Below are positions 48,283 to 56,799 of a stretch of DNA of 64,000 bases, piece by piece. The first letter of the stretch is position 1, and the number at the start of each line of letters is the position of its first letter. The notes beneath the pieces were generated by a model, which ran no database searches, had not been told where the DNA came from, and worked only from the letters and a program-made list of their open reading frames with translations. The stretch is from Pyrenophora tritici-repentis (lineage: Eukaryota > Ascomycota > Dothideomycetes > Pleosporales > Pleosporaceae). Location of the stretch: positions 1,984,001 to 2,048,000 of the forward strand of contig NC_089391.1 of NCBI RefSeq assembly GCF_003171515.1. The letters are read 5' to 3'. Made by a program: the position numbers and the translations under genes.

Positions 48283-49887
48283 ATGCCGTCCGAGACGTCT
48301 TCAGCACAGAGCGAGGAGCCTGTGTCAATCCTAATGGCAGAGCCTGGACAACCTGCAGCCCGTGACTCTTATCGTCAGTACCTAGGCAAGCTAGAGCCTC
48401 ACGATGTGCACGCGCCACGCTTTGATGGAGAGAACATTTCAGAGTTCTTAGACGAGTACGACTTCGAAGCTGATCGAGTGGGCTGGCCAGAGGAGCTTCG
48501 GAAGAAGCAGCTACCATACTTCTGCACACAAAAGTATAAGGCGTTTATCCGAAAGTTGCCAAGCTACTATGGGATAGAGAGCTACCAGGAGTACAAGGAG
48601 GAGCTTCGAGAGCTGTATGCGGGGCAGGATGAATTTCGGCAGAGAGGTACCCGAGCGTTCATCGAAAACTACGTGAAGGAGGTGCAGCGACGACAACCTG
48701 CGGTCCGAATTGTCGAATATTACCAGAACTTTGTGACCTACTTTGCAGCTGCGGAGAGCCGAGGACAAGTCGCAAAGCTTGAGAAAGGACACTTCTTCTT
48801 CCGGGGCCTGGCTATAGAGGACATGGAGCGAGTAATGCACCACATGCCGAAGGATGATCGGCCGCGTCTAGACGACGTCACCTCGTTCAAGATTGAGAAG
48901 ATCTACCAGTTTGTCCGTGAGCACCAAGCGCAAGAGGAGGGGTTGAGTGCCCTATACTCTGACTACAGTTCGACAAGCCGGAGACTAGCCCGCCGCGATG
49001 CAGGAGTAGTAGAAGAGTCTATCCCGACATTCAAGAGACCTTCAGAAGCCCCTCGGCAGAGTGTTCCGGGGATCCTTCCAATTGCTGCTCAGCCCGACAA
49101 GGCAGCTGCTCCGAAAGTTGATCAGGCTGTGGAGGATCTAATCCAGCGTTTCCAAGGACTGTCGATGACTATAGAACAGTTCAACGAGATGGCTGAGGGC
49201 AATATTGGGATCCGAAGACTGTTCGCTAAGCCAGAGAATTACGCAGAGGCCTACAAGCAGCTTGTGCTAAGACCCCACCGGGTAAGCACGGAGATACTAG
49301 AACGCAATGACGGGAGCTTCAAGTCAATCTACCCACCAATAGTCAACCCGCAGGCAGGCGTACATTACGCAGGCAACCGAGAGCCGCAGCGTGCTCGCTG
49401 CAGGTGCTGTGGCAGAGAAGGGCACATTATCGCGAATTGTCCGGACCAGAACCTTCTGAAGAGTAATCGGTGGTGCCACACCCGGAGCGAGGAGCAACCG
49501 AATGGCTGGAAGCAAGTCCGGTACTACTTCGGACCCTACCCGACAGACATCTGGGGCATGTTCCCTGGCGGAGGCATTGCGCCGAAACCCTTTGGGAGTG
49601 AGGTTCTCGAGTGGCTACTTCAGTCTTTAAAGGAGCGTTTCAAGGTGACCGATGACCAACTAAAGCGGCCCATGCAAGAAGTTCTCCCAAATTGGTTCGA
49701 CGCAGCAGGAAGGCCTATTAAGGTTGAAAAGACTGGTAACAGCGGCGAGAGCTACACAGTAGAGTCAAGCGAGGAAGCGGAGCTGATGGCGAGGCAAACG
49801 ATGGCCCTTCGGTCAGCTGCGCAGTTCCTTGAAACCGTGTCTTGTAGAGTACTGCACCCGAAGACGACTCGGAAGTCAACGCCATAG
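48283..49887 (+). CDS. gag: Retrotransposon Gag with zinc knuckle
   Basis: 534 residues from ATG at 48283 to TAG. The start comes after a leader of about 460 bases from the LTR. The middle is a helical capsid-like region (DEYDFEADRVGWPEELRKKQ, then AFIENYVKEVQRRQPAVRIV). A single CCHC knuckle, CRCCGREGHIIANC (C-x2-C-x4-H-x4-C, about residues 369-382), is the RNA-binding nucleocapsid signature. The tail after about residue 520 (SCRVLHPKTTRKSTP) reads like an out-of-frame end, while the -1 frame is open from 49845 and continues with a more natural charged sequence (DDSEVNAIDGRTKAGRLAKE). So Gag and protease may once have been one frame, or a frameshift near 49845-49887 joins them. I saw no canonical slippery site there. 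Confidence 0.85.
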   Translation: MPSETSSAQSEEPVSILMAEPGQPAARDSYRQYLGKLEPHDVHAPRFDGENISEFLDEYDFEADRVGWPEELRKKQLPYFCTQKYKAFIRKLPSYYGIESYQEYKEELRELYAGQDEFRQRGTRAFIENYVKEVQRRQPAVRIVEYYQNFVTYFAAAESRGQVAKLEKGHFFFRGLAIEDMERVMHHMPKDDRPRLDDVTSFKIEKIYQFVREHQAQEEGLSALYSDYSSTSRRLARRDAGVVEESIPTFKRPSEAPRQSVPGILPIAAQPDKAAAPKVDQAVEDLIQRFQGLSMTIEQFNEMAEGNIGIRRLFAKPENYAEAYKQLVLRPHRVSTEILERNDGSFKSIYPPIVNPQAGVHYAGNREPQRARCRCCGREGHIIANCPDQNLLKSNRWCHTRSEEQPNGWKQVRYYFGPYPTDIWGMFPGGGIAPKPFGSEVLEWLLQSLKERFKVTDDQLKRPMQEVLPNWFDAAGRPIKVEKTGNSGESYTVESSEEAELMARQTMALRSAAQFLETVSCRVLHPKTTRKSTP

Positions 49888-51257
49888 ATGGGCGCACGAA
49901 GGCTGGTCGACTGGCGAAAGAACAGCGGGAGCGTGAAGCTCGCCTTGGTAAGAAGCCAGGCATGCCTCGGATGAAGAGCAGTCGGACCGCGAGCAGCTAT
50001 GAAGACATGGACGTCGAAGAGGAGCCAGAGGTGCTAAGGCATAGAGCCCAAGTAGAGATCGACGACTCCCAGGTGCCTGAAACTCAGGTTCAACAACGTC
50101 TTGACACTCCGATAAGCAACGGGACGCGCGAGAGAGACAGTCGGAGCGCCACAGTGGACCACGATGTTATACCTGCACCAGCGCCTGTTCCGAAAGCCTC
50201 TCGAGCCTTCGCACCTGTGACCATACCGACGACCGAAGACCTTGCGGCGATGGCCCAGAACACAGCACCGACGGTACTTGCAAAGGCAATGTTAAACCAG
50301 GAAGTCCGCGGGATCCGGCAGCTCGATTTATTAGCGTCTCCCGAAGTAGCTGCGGCAGTGACCAAAGCACTCGAGGAAGCGCGTAGGCCGCGTGTGCACT
50401 TTCAGGTTGACGAAACGCGCTCAGGAGAGACAATGGAGATCCAACAAGCTAATAATAATAAATCTGATGACGAAAAAGCTGATAGTGATGAAGATGGTTC
50501 GATAGAAGAGGCAGTCCAGCGATTATATGACTGGGGTTCTGGAGATACTTGTGTGGTGGAGACTGAGAGCTCTCAACCGGAGGTTATTACGAAAGGTATT
50601 CTGACGCAGCTGTGTCCGAAGATGGATCGCAGCCGAAAAATTGACCGAGTGGGAGTCGGGGAAGCCAATGAGCTCCACGATTTCCAAAACTACGAGATTA
50701 GTGACGAGGAAGACGGCTACGTCGAAGCGCAATCGAGAATGCCCTCCGAAGCGCGACTAAAGGGCGAGTTACAGCAGCAGCGGTATTCGGTGAAAGGACA
50801 GTTGCCGACATGCTGGGTGTCTCTCCACGGTGGTATGGGTCGAGCGCTTATTGACACGGGCTCGCAGCTGAACGTTATGCGGCTTTCGACAGCGAGAGCG
50901 CTGAATGTCTACATTACTGAGCTAGATCAGTCGGGTCTGCCTCCCGAATTGCAGCAGGGCATGATAACCGCCGATGGAGGGATGGACCCCTTTGTAGGCA
51001 CAGCTTATTCGGTTCCAATTGCAGTTGGAGGGATTATAGTGCCAACGCACTTTCGGATTGTGAGACGTTTACGGAGAGCAATTCTTCTTGGGACACCATG
51101 GTGCGCAACGGCGCGTCTCCAGATACAGTTCGACACTGTTGGTCGGACACTTTGCTACATCAAGTCGATGGACGGTCGGCGTGAAGTTTCTTTTATAGGG
51201 TGTGACCCAGCGCCTACAGCCAACGCGGCGTCGATTGAGCATCAGGGAAAAGGATAG
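49845..51257 (+). CDS. Retrotransposon protease region
   Basis: Open frame in the -1 register relative to Gag, from just after a TAG at 49842 to a TAG at 51255; the first ATG is at 49962. The first two-thirds is an acidic disordered linker. The retropepsin domain lies near the end: PTCWVSLHGGMGRALIDTGSQ, with DTG as the catalytic aspartate triad, and later RRAILLGTPWCATARLQIQF, the family's conserved Leu-Gly strand. The dimeric aspartic protease would cleave the polyprotein. How it is translated is unclear: by fusion with Gag, by frameshift or by its own ATG. Its stop codon lies six bases... within the frameshift signal described separately (51245-51305). Confidence 0.8.
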
Positions 51258-51502
51258 CGAGCGCGCTTACTGGGGAAGTGTGCTCGGCGGAGGAGTATTG
51301 CCCAGAACTTATACCGAGTGACATGCGGGTAGCGCGCTGGTTTGCGCGCATGCCTGAGTACAGATGGTTGTTCGGGGAAGAGCTGGACCGCCGGGAAGGG
51401 GGAAAGTCGGGGCAGGTGTTGTCAGCGGAGGAGCAGAGGTCCTTCGAGGAGATAGTAAGGCAGCAGTTTCGTCTGTCGCGTGACAGGTTATCGGGGAAGT
51501 AA
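51239..51502 (+). CDS. Short -1 frame segment between protease and reverse transcriptase
   Basis: Open from just after a TGA at 51236 to a TAA at 51500. It carries plausible linker sequence (GEVCSAEEYCPELIPSDMRV, RWFARMPEYRWLFGEELDRR). It would be entered by a -1 shift on GGGAAAA at 51245. It overlaps the reverse-transcriptase frame at 51484-51502, and no good slippery heptamer was found in that overlap; a one-base indel in this copy would explain the second break. Confidence 0.5.
   Translation, partial: ASGKRIASALTGEVCSAEEYCPELIPSDMRVARWFARMPEYRWLFGEELDRREGGKSGQVLSAEEQRSFEEIVRQQFRLSRDRLSGK
51245..51305 (+). promoter_or_regulatory. Programmed -1 frameshift signal with pseudoknot
   Basis: Slippery heptamer G GGA AAA (51245-51251), in the correct phase of the protease frame. 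A 6-nt spacer (GGATAG) contains the protease stop. Then comes a 9-bp stem, 51258-51266 with 51278-51286 (CGAGCGCGC with GTGTGCTCG, two G:U pairs). The loop bases CTGGG (51270-51274) can pair with CCCAG (51301-51305), completing an H-type pseudoknot. Confidence 0.75.
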
Positions 51503-54500
51503 ATACCCTGTACAAGAGAGTCGCCGATAAAGTAAAGCCTGTGGACATACCGAGAGAAGACGCACCGATGGATCTCGGGCGTAAGGACTGGAAGGAGCGC
51601 GCAATAGCTCGTCAAGCCGCTCGAATAGCACTCAGAGGACCGGACATTAGCCCATTTGATCACCTTTTCTATGTCCGTACAGCAACGTTTCCGAGAGGGC
51701 ATCGGTTAAACCCGGAGCGTCTTCGAAAGATGAATATTGGCGAAGATCTCCGTCCGAATGAGGTTCACTTAATCCAACAGCTTATGTTCCAGCGAGAGGA
51801 TGCGCTGGCGTGGGAGTTTCAGCACATGTCGCAAATCCACGAAGATGTACAGCCTCCGTACAAGATTCGGACTATTCCGCACACCGCGTGGCAAGAGAAG
51901 AACTTTCCGTTACCAAAGAAGCTTGTGCCGATTGTGAACGCGATGGTGGACGTACGGGCAGAACGAGGGACATTCGAGCATGGCGACGGGTAGTACCGCA
52001 ATAAGTACTTTCTTGTTCCGAAGATTGAGCGACCAGTTAAACCAGAGGACTTTCGGTTCATTAACAATGCTGTACGATACAACGCCGTGACTTTAAGGGA
52101 CGCCTATATCCCGCCATCTGCTGATGAGTTCTCGGAGAGGTTCGCAAACAGGAGGACTTACGCTCTGTTTGATCTGTTTTCGGGTTATGACCAGATACCA
52201 TTGCACACGTCTAGTAGGGACATGACAGCCTTTCAGACGCCAAACGGACTATACCGACAGTGCACGCTCCCGATGGGCGCGACAAACTCTGTGGCGGTCT
52301 TTGTTCGGGCGGTGATGAAGATCCTCCACGATCACCTTCCGGAGACAGCGCCTTTTGTAGATGACATTGTAGTGGCAGGGCCTCGAGACGACTACGGAGG
52401 AGAGGAAGCTTTCGATGGTGTGCGTCGGTTTGTTCTCGAACATGCTTTGCAGATGGATAAGGTCCTTACGGACATCGCTCGGGCCGAGGCCACAGTCTCA
52501 GGAAAGAAGTCGTGGTGGGGAGTTCCCCGAATGGCTATTGTAGGGTATGAAGTTGACAAGAACGGTCGCCATCCTGCGAAGGATAAGGTCCGAAAGATCC
52601 TTGAGTGGCCGGAGTGCCGAACCGTAAAAGAGGTCCGACAGTTTGTTGGCATCGTTGTCTACTATCGGCAATGGATCTTTTGTTTCTCGCTGAAAGCAGA
52701 GCCGCTCTTCGTGCTCCTTCGAAAGGACGCTAGGTGGATTTGGGGAGACGAGCAGAGGCATGCGATGAAGATTCTGAAGGAAGCGATTACCTCTCCGCCA
52801 GCGCTTGTGGCGATTAACTATCGGGGCGGTCTTTTGATTGTCGGCGTGGACGCCTCAGTTCGCGGGGCAGGGGCTCACTTGGAGCAAGTTGGTCCGGATG
52901 GCCGTCGCCACACAATAAGGTTTGAAAGCACGCTGTGGTCCGAAGCAGAGTCGAAGCTCCACTCCACAAAGCTCGAGTGTAAAACGCTTGTTTGGGCGCT
53001 GAAGGTCTTTCAGGTCCACCTTTATGGACACCCCTTCCGAGTGGAAACAGACGCAAAGGTGCTGATTGCGCAGCTCAATCGGTCGTCTCCAGATTTGCCA
53101 GGCTCTGTGATGAATAGGTGGCTTGCGACTATCCTTCAGTGGGAATTCGAGATTGTCCACGTGCCAGGAAAGAAGAATGTTATCCCCGATGCTCTATCGA
53201 GGTATCCGCAGCCTGAGGGGTGGACGCCGCCAAAGGAAGACGAGGATGACCTAGAGCCGTTTATCGATCGGGTGCTAAACAGGTATGAGGAGACAAATTT
53301 AGTTATGGCTACTGAAGAGACGATTGGGAAGCTGCTCACAGAGGAGTACGATGAGAAGTCGGAGGAGATTGCGGTGTTCCTGCGGACGTTGAAGAGACCA
53401 GATGGGCTTCGGGGTCAAGAACGGCGAAAGTGGACAAAGAATGCGGCGCGCTTCTTCGTGCGAGACCGACACCTGTTTAGGAAAGCTACCAAGGCTATGC
53501 CAGTCCGCCGAGTGGTAGACGGAGAAGACCTACAGGCAGCGTTAATCCAGGAAATCCACGAGCGGTTAGGCCATAAAGGGATCCAGACGACGTTCGGAGC
53601 TGTATGTCAGCGGTATTGGTGGGACGGCATGTACAGACAGGTAGCGAAGCAGCTCGGGCCTTGCAAGGTCTGCCAGACGATGAGAGGCACTCGGAAAGAA
53701 GCAGAGCTTAACTCGACATACTCTCGGGCAATGTGGTCTTGGTGGACAGTCGACATTACGCACATGCCGAGGGTACGCGGCAGGACCTACCTGCTAGTTG
53801 CAAGAGAGTATCTTTCGGGCTGGCCAGAGACTCGTGCGCTCTCGACAGCAAGTTCCGATTCAGTTGCGAAGTTTATCTTTGAAGAGATCTGCTGTCGTTG
53901 GGGTGTGCCCGAAAGGATTTCGGTAGACGGCGGAACCGAGAACAAGTCAGTAGTCCAGTCGCTGGCTACGCTCTTTGGTATTCAACGGGTTCAAGCCTCC
54001 GCGTATAACTCGCGCGCGCAAGGGCTTATCGAAAGAGGTCATCAAGGCTTTATCCATGGGCTGGCAAAGATGCCGGGCTTGTGGATAGACAACTTGTCAG
54101 CAATAACGTGGGCCGAGAGAGTGTCGCTACGAAGACCGCTCGGGTTCTCACCTGCGCAGTTGGTGCTTGGTCAAAATCCGGTCCTTCCGATTGAACTTGT
54201 AGTGCCAACGTGGCAAAGCCTACCGTGGAGCGAAGTTCGGAGCCATGCCGATCTTCTTGCGGTGAGAGCTACGCAGCTGCAATTCCGCAGAGAGAACCTG
54301 GAAGAAGCAGTCCAACGTACGAGAAGACTTCGGAGAGAAGCTGTGGAGAGCCGCAACGCTAAGAAGGACGTGCCGAAGCCCTTTCAAGTAGGAGACCTAG
54401 TTTTAGTTTGGGACGCGATTAAGTCCATCGACAAGAGCTCGGATAGGAAGCTCGATGACAGGTGGAGAGGTCCATACAGAGTTCGGGAGGCGCAGGCAGA

Positions 54501-54867
54501 TAAAGGGTACTACCGGCTAGAGGATCTAAATGAGGTTGCTTTTCCGAATACAACTCGGGCTGATCGCCTAAAGAAATTCGAAGAACTGCCGGAGGAGCTA
54601 GAAGATAGCCTGCTGCGAGGGCGCTTGCGGTTGTATCCCGAGACCGAGAGATTGCCAATGGCAAGGCCTACGGCGCCAAGACAAAGGCAAGCGACGCCAA
54701 GAGCTGACCAGACAAGAGATGTTCAGGCTGGGGAGGACCGCGAAGGAGAGCAAGACAGGCGAACGATAGTCGGAGGGATAAACCGAGGAAATATCGTGGA
54801 AGGTTCAAGAAGGGGAGGGCAAAGCCGGCGCCTCCGGATAGCGCGCGGGGACAGCGACACAGAGTAA
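51484..54867 (+). pseudogene. pol: Reverse transcriptase - RNase H - integrase, one in-frame TAG
   Basis: One frame from 51484 to TAA at 54865, broken only by TAG at 51991-51993. The stop sits where Trp is usual before YRNKYFLVPK; TGG to TAG is a single transition. Upstream is the usual pre-RT segment (PYKIRTIPHTAW). RT: the first catalytic Asp in YALFDLFSGYDQIPL; the active site is FVDD (52354 onward) where YxDD is usual. RNase H: IVGVDASVRGAGAHLE, STKLECKTLVWALK, VETDAKVLI, DALSRYP. Integrase: zinc-binding HERLGH and CKVC, then the catalytic D-D-E in WWTVDITHMPR, ISVDGGTENKS and GLIERGHQGF. The C-terminus has a GDLVLVWD barrel-like part and an Arg-rich tail, with no chromodomain. All catalytic residues are present, so only the frame breaks disable it. 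Confidence 0.85.
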
Positions 54868-55185
54868 GGGAGACAGAAGAGGCTGGGGAGGTTAGCATCA
54901 CCGAGCAGCTATTGGGGAAGAAGAGAGGCGATCGCTGCCGTGGTTGTAAGGTGAGAGAGCAGTTGAAGGCAGCGGTGGGCTTGCGGAGGGACTTTCAACA
55001 AGAACCTCTGGCCTGGACTGGTTAAGAGCGCTTCGGAGGTGGAGGAGCAAACGCGAGTGTTTGTCAGGAAGGCAGCATGGTTGCAGGTTGCGGCAGGCAT
55101 CGCGAGACAGTCGGAGGAGTCGTCGAAAGCGGGTCGGATAGTTTTGAGAGGCATTCGGCAGCTTGAGGGGACCAAGCTGGAGGCT

Positions 55186-55196
55186 GGGGAGGAAAA
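55186..55196 (+). other. Polypurine tract
   Basis: GGGGAGGAAAA ends exactly where the 3' LTR begins, as needed to prime plus-strand DNA. Confidence 0.85.
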
Positions 55197-55408
55197 TGTG
55201 GTGTAGTAGCTTGTCACGTGTTCGGCGTTAGGTAATCGGCGCTAGGGTTGAGTATTTTAGGACGACTCCGCGTAGAGGAGCTCGACAGTTATCGTACACC
55301 ATTCTTAATACTACCGTTTATTGTTCGGATACCTTCTTGTTCTCTACTCTCTACCGATTGCGGGTCGGCAGCCTCTCTTCTGACTATTGAGGCTATCCCT
55401 CTACCACA
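55197..55408 (+). repeat. 3' LTR of the gypsy-type element
   Basis: 212 bp, no difference from the 5' LTR. Followed by ATAG, the right target duplication. Confidence 0.95.
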
Positions 55409-55439
55409 ATAGTTAGTAGATAAATACTTTATTTAAATG

Positions 55440-55670
55440 CAAGAGAGGAAGTAGGAGGAGATAGACGTGGTGATAGAGGAGGACGGCAGCGTCAAGAACA
55501 CGGTGGACGAACACCTTGTTCAAATACAAGAGGTGAAGCAGGAGGAGATAGACGTGGTGATAAAGGAGGACGGCAGCGTCGTGAAAAGGATGGATACCCG
55601 CGCATTGATGCGGTTGTATGGGCACCCTCTTCTCCAACATCGCCACCATGCCACCCAAAGCCACCCCTGA
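55440..55670 (+). pseudogene. Right part of the split coding minisatellite
   Basis: Two units of about 87 bp encode QIQEVKQEEIDVVIKEDGSV-type peptides; the intact frame is 55467-55670. The period is a multiple of three and the peptide repeat is acidic and Val/Ile-rich. These units are much less mutated than those left of the retrotransposon. The frame ends in an unrelated-looking tail. Origin as part of a larger repeat-protein gene cut by the insertion is inference. Confidence 0.5.
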
Positions 55671-55738
55671 CGCCAGCCAAAAGATGTCCTCGCCGCCGTC
55701 CTCTGCAGCACCGGCACCACCAGCCTGGCCAACAAGAA

Positions 55739-56040
55739 TTACGAGATGATGAGCGTGCTCGACGGCATTGCCCGCTTCTGCTTCTGCTCTTGGACCTTGG
55801 CTTTCTCTTTCATAACAGCAGTCGTAGACAACTTGGCGTTAGCTACTACTAGCCTCGCAATCTTAGCTTACTTCTTCTTCTCCTTAATAGTTTTCTTAAG
55901 CTTCTCGTATTCTACTATATGTAAGTGTCTTGTGAAGAGCTTTGCTGTTTCGAGGAACTCGTCCTCTACTATCATCCATTAATCGTCACGTAGATCGAAC
56001 CTGGAAGAAGACGGCAAGTGCATTCCAGAAGCCTAAAAGA
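55739..56040 (-). pseudogene. Decayed gene fragment with TAA stops of RIP type
   Basis: On the minus strand one frame reads as convincing protein: MHLPSSSRFDLRDD, a TAA (55979-55981), then VEDEFLETAKLFTRHLHIVE, YEKLKKTIKEKKK, a second TAA, then AKIARLVVANAKLSTTAVMK, EKAKVQEQKQKRA, ending at TAA 55739-55741. Both internal stops are where CAA would fit, so each is one C-to-T change in a CpA context. The amphipathic helices suggest a real ancestral protein. It resembles repeated ascomycete genes that I cannot name. Plus-strand frames over the same bases are Leu/Phe/Ser-rich shadows. Confidence 0.55.
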
Positions 56041-56124
56041 GGAAGATAGTGCGTGATCTCGCCACATATTATGAAAGACGTCGAATAGATAAGGATTAAG
56101 GCCGCCGCTACCGCTACCGCTATT

Positions 56125-56187
56125 TTCTTCTTCTTCTTCTTCTTCTTCTTCTTCTTCTTCTTCTTCTTCTTCTTCTTCTTCTTCTTC
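56125..56187. repeat. (TTC)21 microsatellite
   Basis: 21 perfect TTC units, within AT-rich relic DNA. On the minus strand it reads as poly-Glu, but no real gene contains it. Confidence 0.95.
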
Positions 56188-56189
56188 TT

Positions 56190-56799
56190 TCTCTATTCGA
56201 CGTCCTTTAAGGGTGCTAAAGAAGCCAGAAAGAGAAAGATAACGCGTGATCTCGCTAAATCCTGTGAAGGACGTCGAATATATATTGTGAAGGGTCATGT
56301 GTGGGCGTGTGGGCTTGTCTACAACATAATAAAATCAGGAATCTTCTCTTAGGAGAAAATCTAGATATGGGTTTTTTTCTACGTGACTAAAATTATTACA
56401 CTAGGCGGCGGAGAAATCTACTCGACACTAGTGGACAGCGATTGTCCCTTCAAACGACCATGTCATGATAATGACGACTTGTAGAAGTCAGCAGAACACG
56501 TTGTAATGTCGGTCAGGCTGAGCCTTCGATCGACCAGCAAGCCCGTTTAGTTCTCGATTACGCAGTCCATTCCACACATGCTCCTATCTAATGGCAGGCA
56601 TGACCGCCTCATCATTTCACTTCATCACTGGAATGTTGGTTAGGCCGTGATGATCAATCATGGTATTGGTAGTTAACTAGGGAAAGATAGTGATACTCAG
56701 CGTATAGCCATACGCCACAGACGCAACGTGCCCAAACGCCAGAGATGGATATAATATGAGATCATAACGCGAGAACCATGTCAAACCTGTGACACGCCT
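56190..56799. other. Relic repeat DNA and intergenic region
   Basis: 56200-56300 holds another copy of the dispersed repeat seen at 46131-46740 (GATCTCGCTAAATCCTGTGA), and a related piece lies near 56045. From 56400 to 56799 nothing was recognised. Confidence 0.5.

Larger units (their letters stand above)
47611..55408 (+). mobile_element. Ty3/gypsy-type LTR retrotransposon, 7798 bp
   Basis: Identical 212-bp LTRs (47611-47822 and 55197-55408) begin TGTGGT and end ACCACA. They are flanked by the 4-bp duplication ATAG (47607-47610 and 55409-55412). A primer-binding site (TGGTGACC, from 47827) follows the left LTR, and a polypurine tract (GGGGAGGAAAA, 55186-55196) abuts the right one. Domain order is gag with a zinc knuckle, protease, reverse transcriptase, RNase H, integrase, the Ty3/gypsy order. 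No chromodomain is visible after the integrase. Frames: gag in one frame, protease at -1, a short segment at a further -1, then reverse transcriptase to integrase at a further -1 with one internal TAG. It sits inside an older tandem repeat. Confidence 0.95.

Noticed and set aside
51484..51502. A second programmed frameshift between the short segment and reverse transcriptase
   Set aside because: The overlap holds only CGGGGAAGTAA, where the A-site tRNA would re-pair badly. No structure was found close by, so an indel is more likely.
55972..56298. 108-residue minus-strand frame with a poly-Glu run
   Set aside because: The Glu run is the (TTC)21 microsatellite, and the frame differs from that of the decayed gene next to it.
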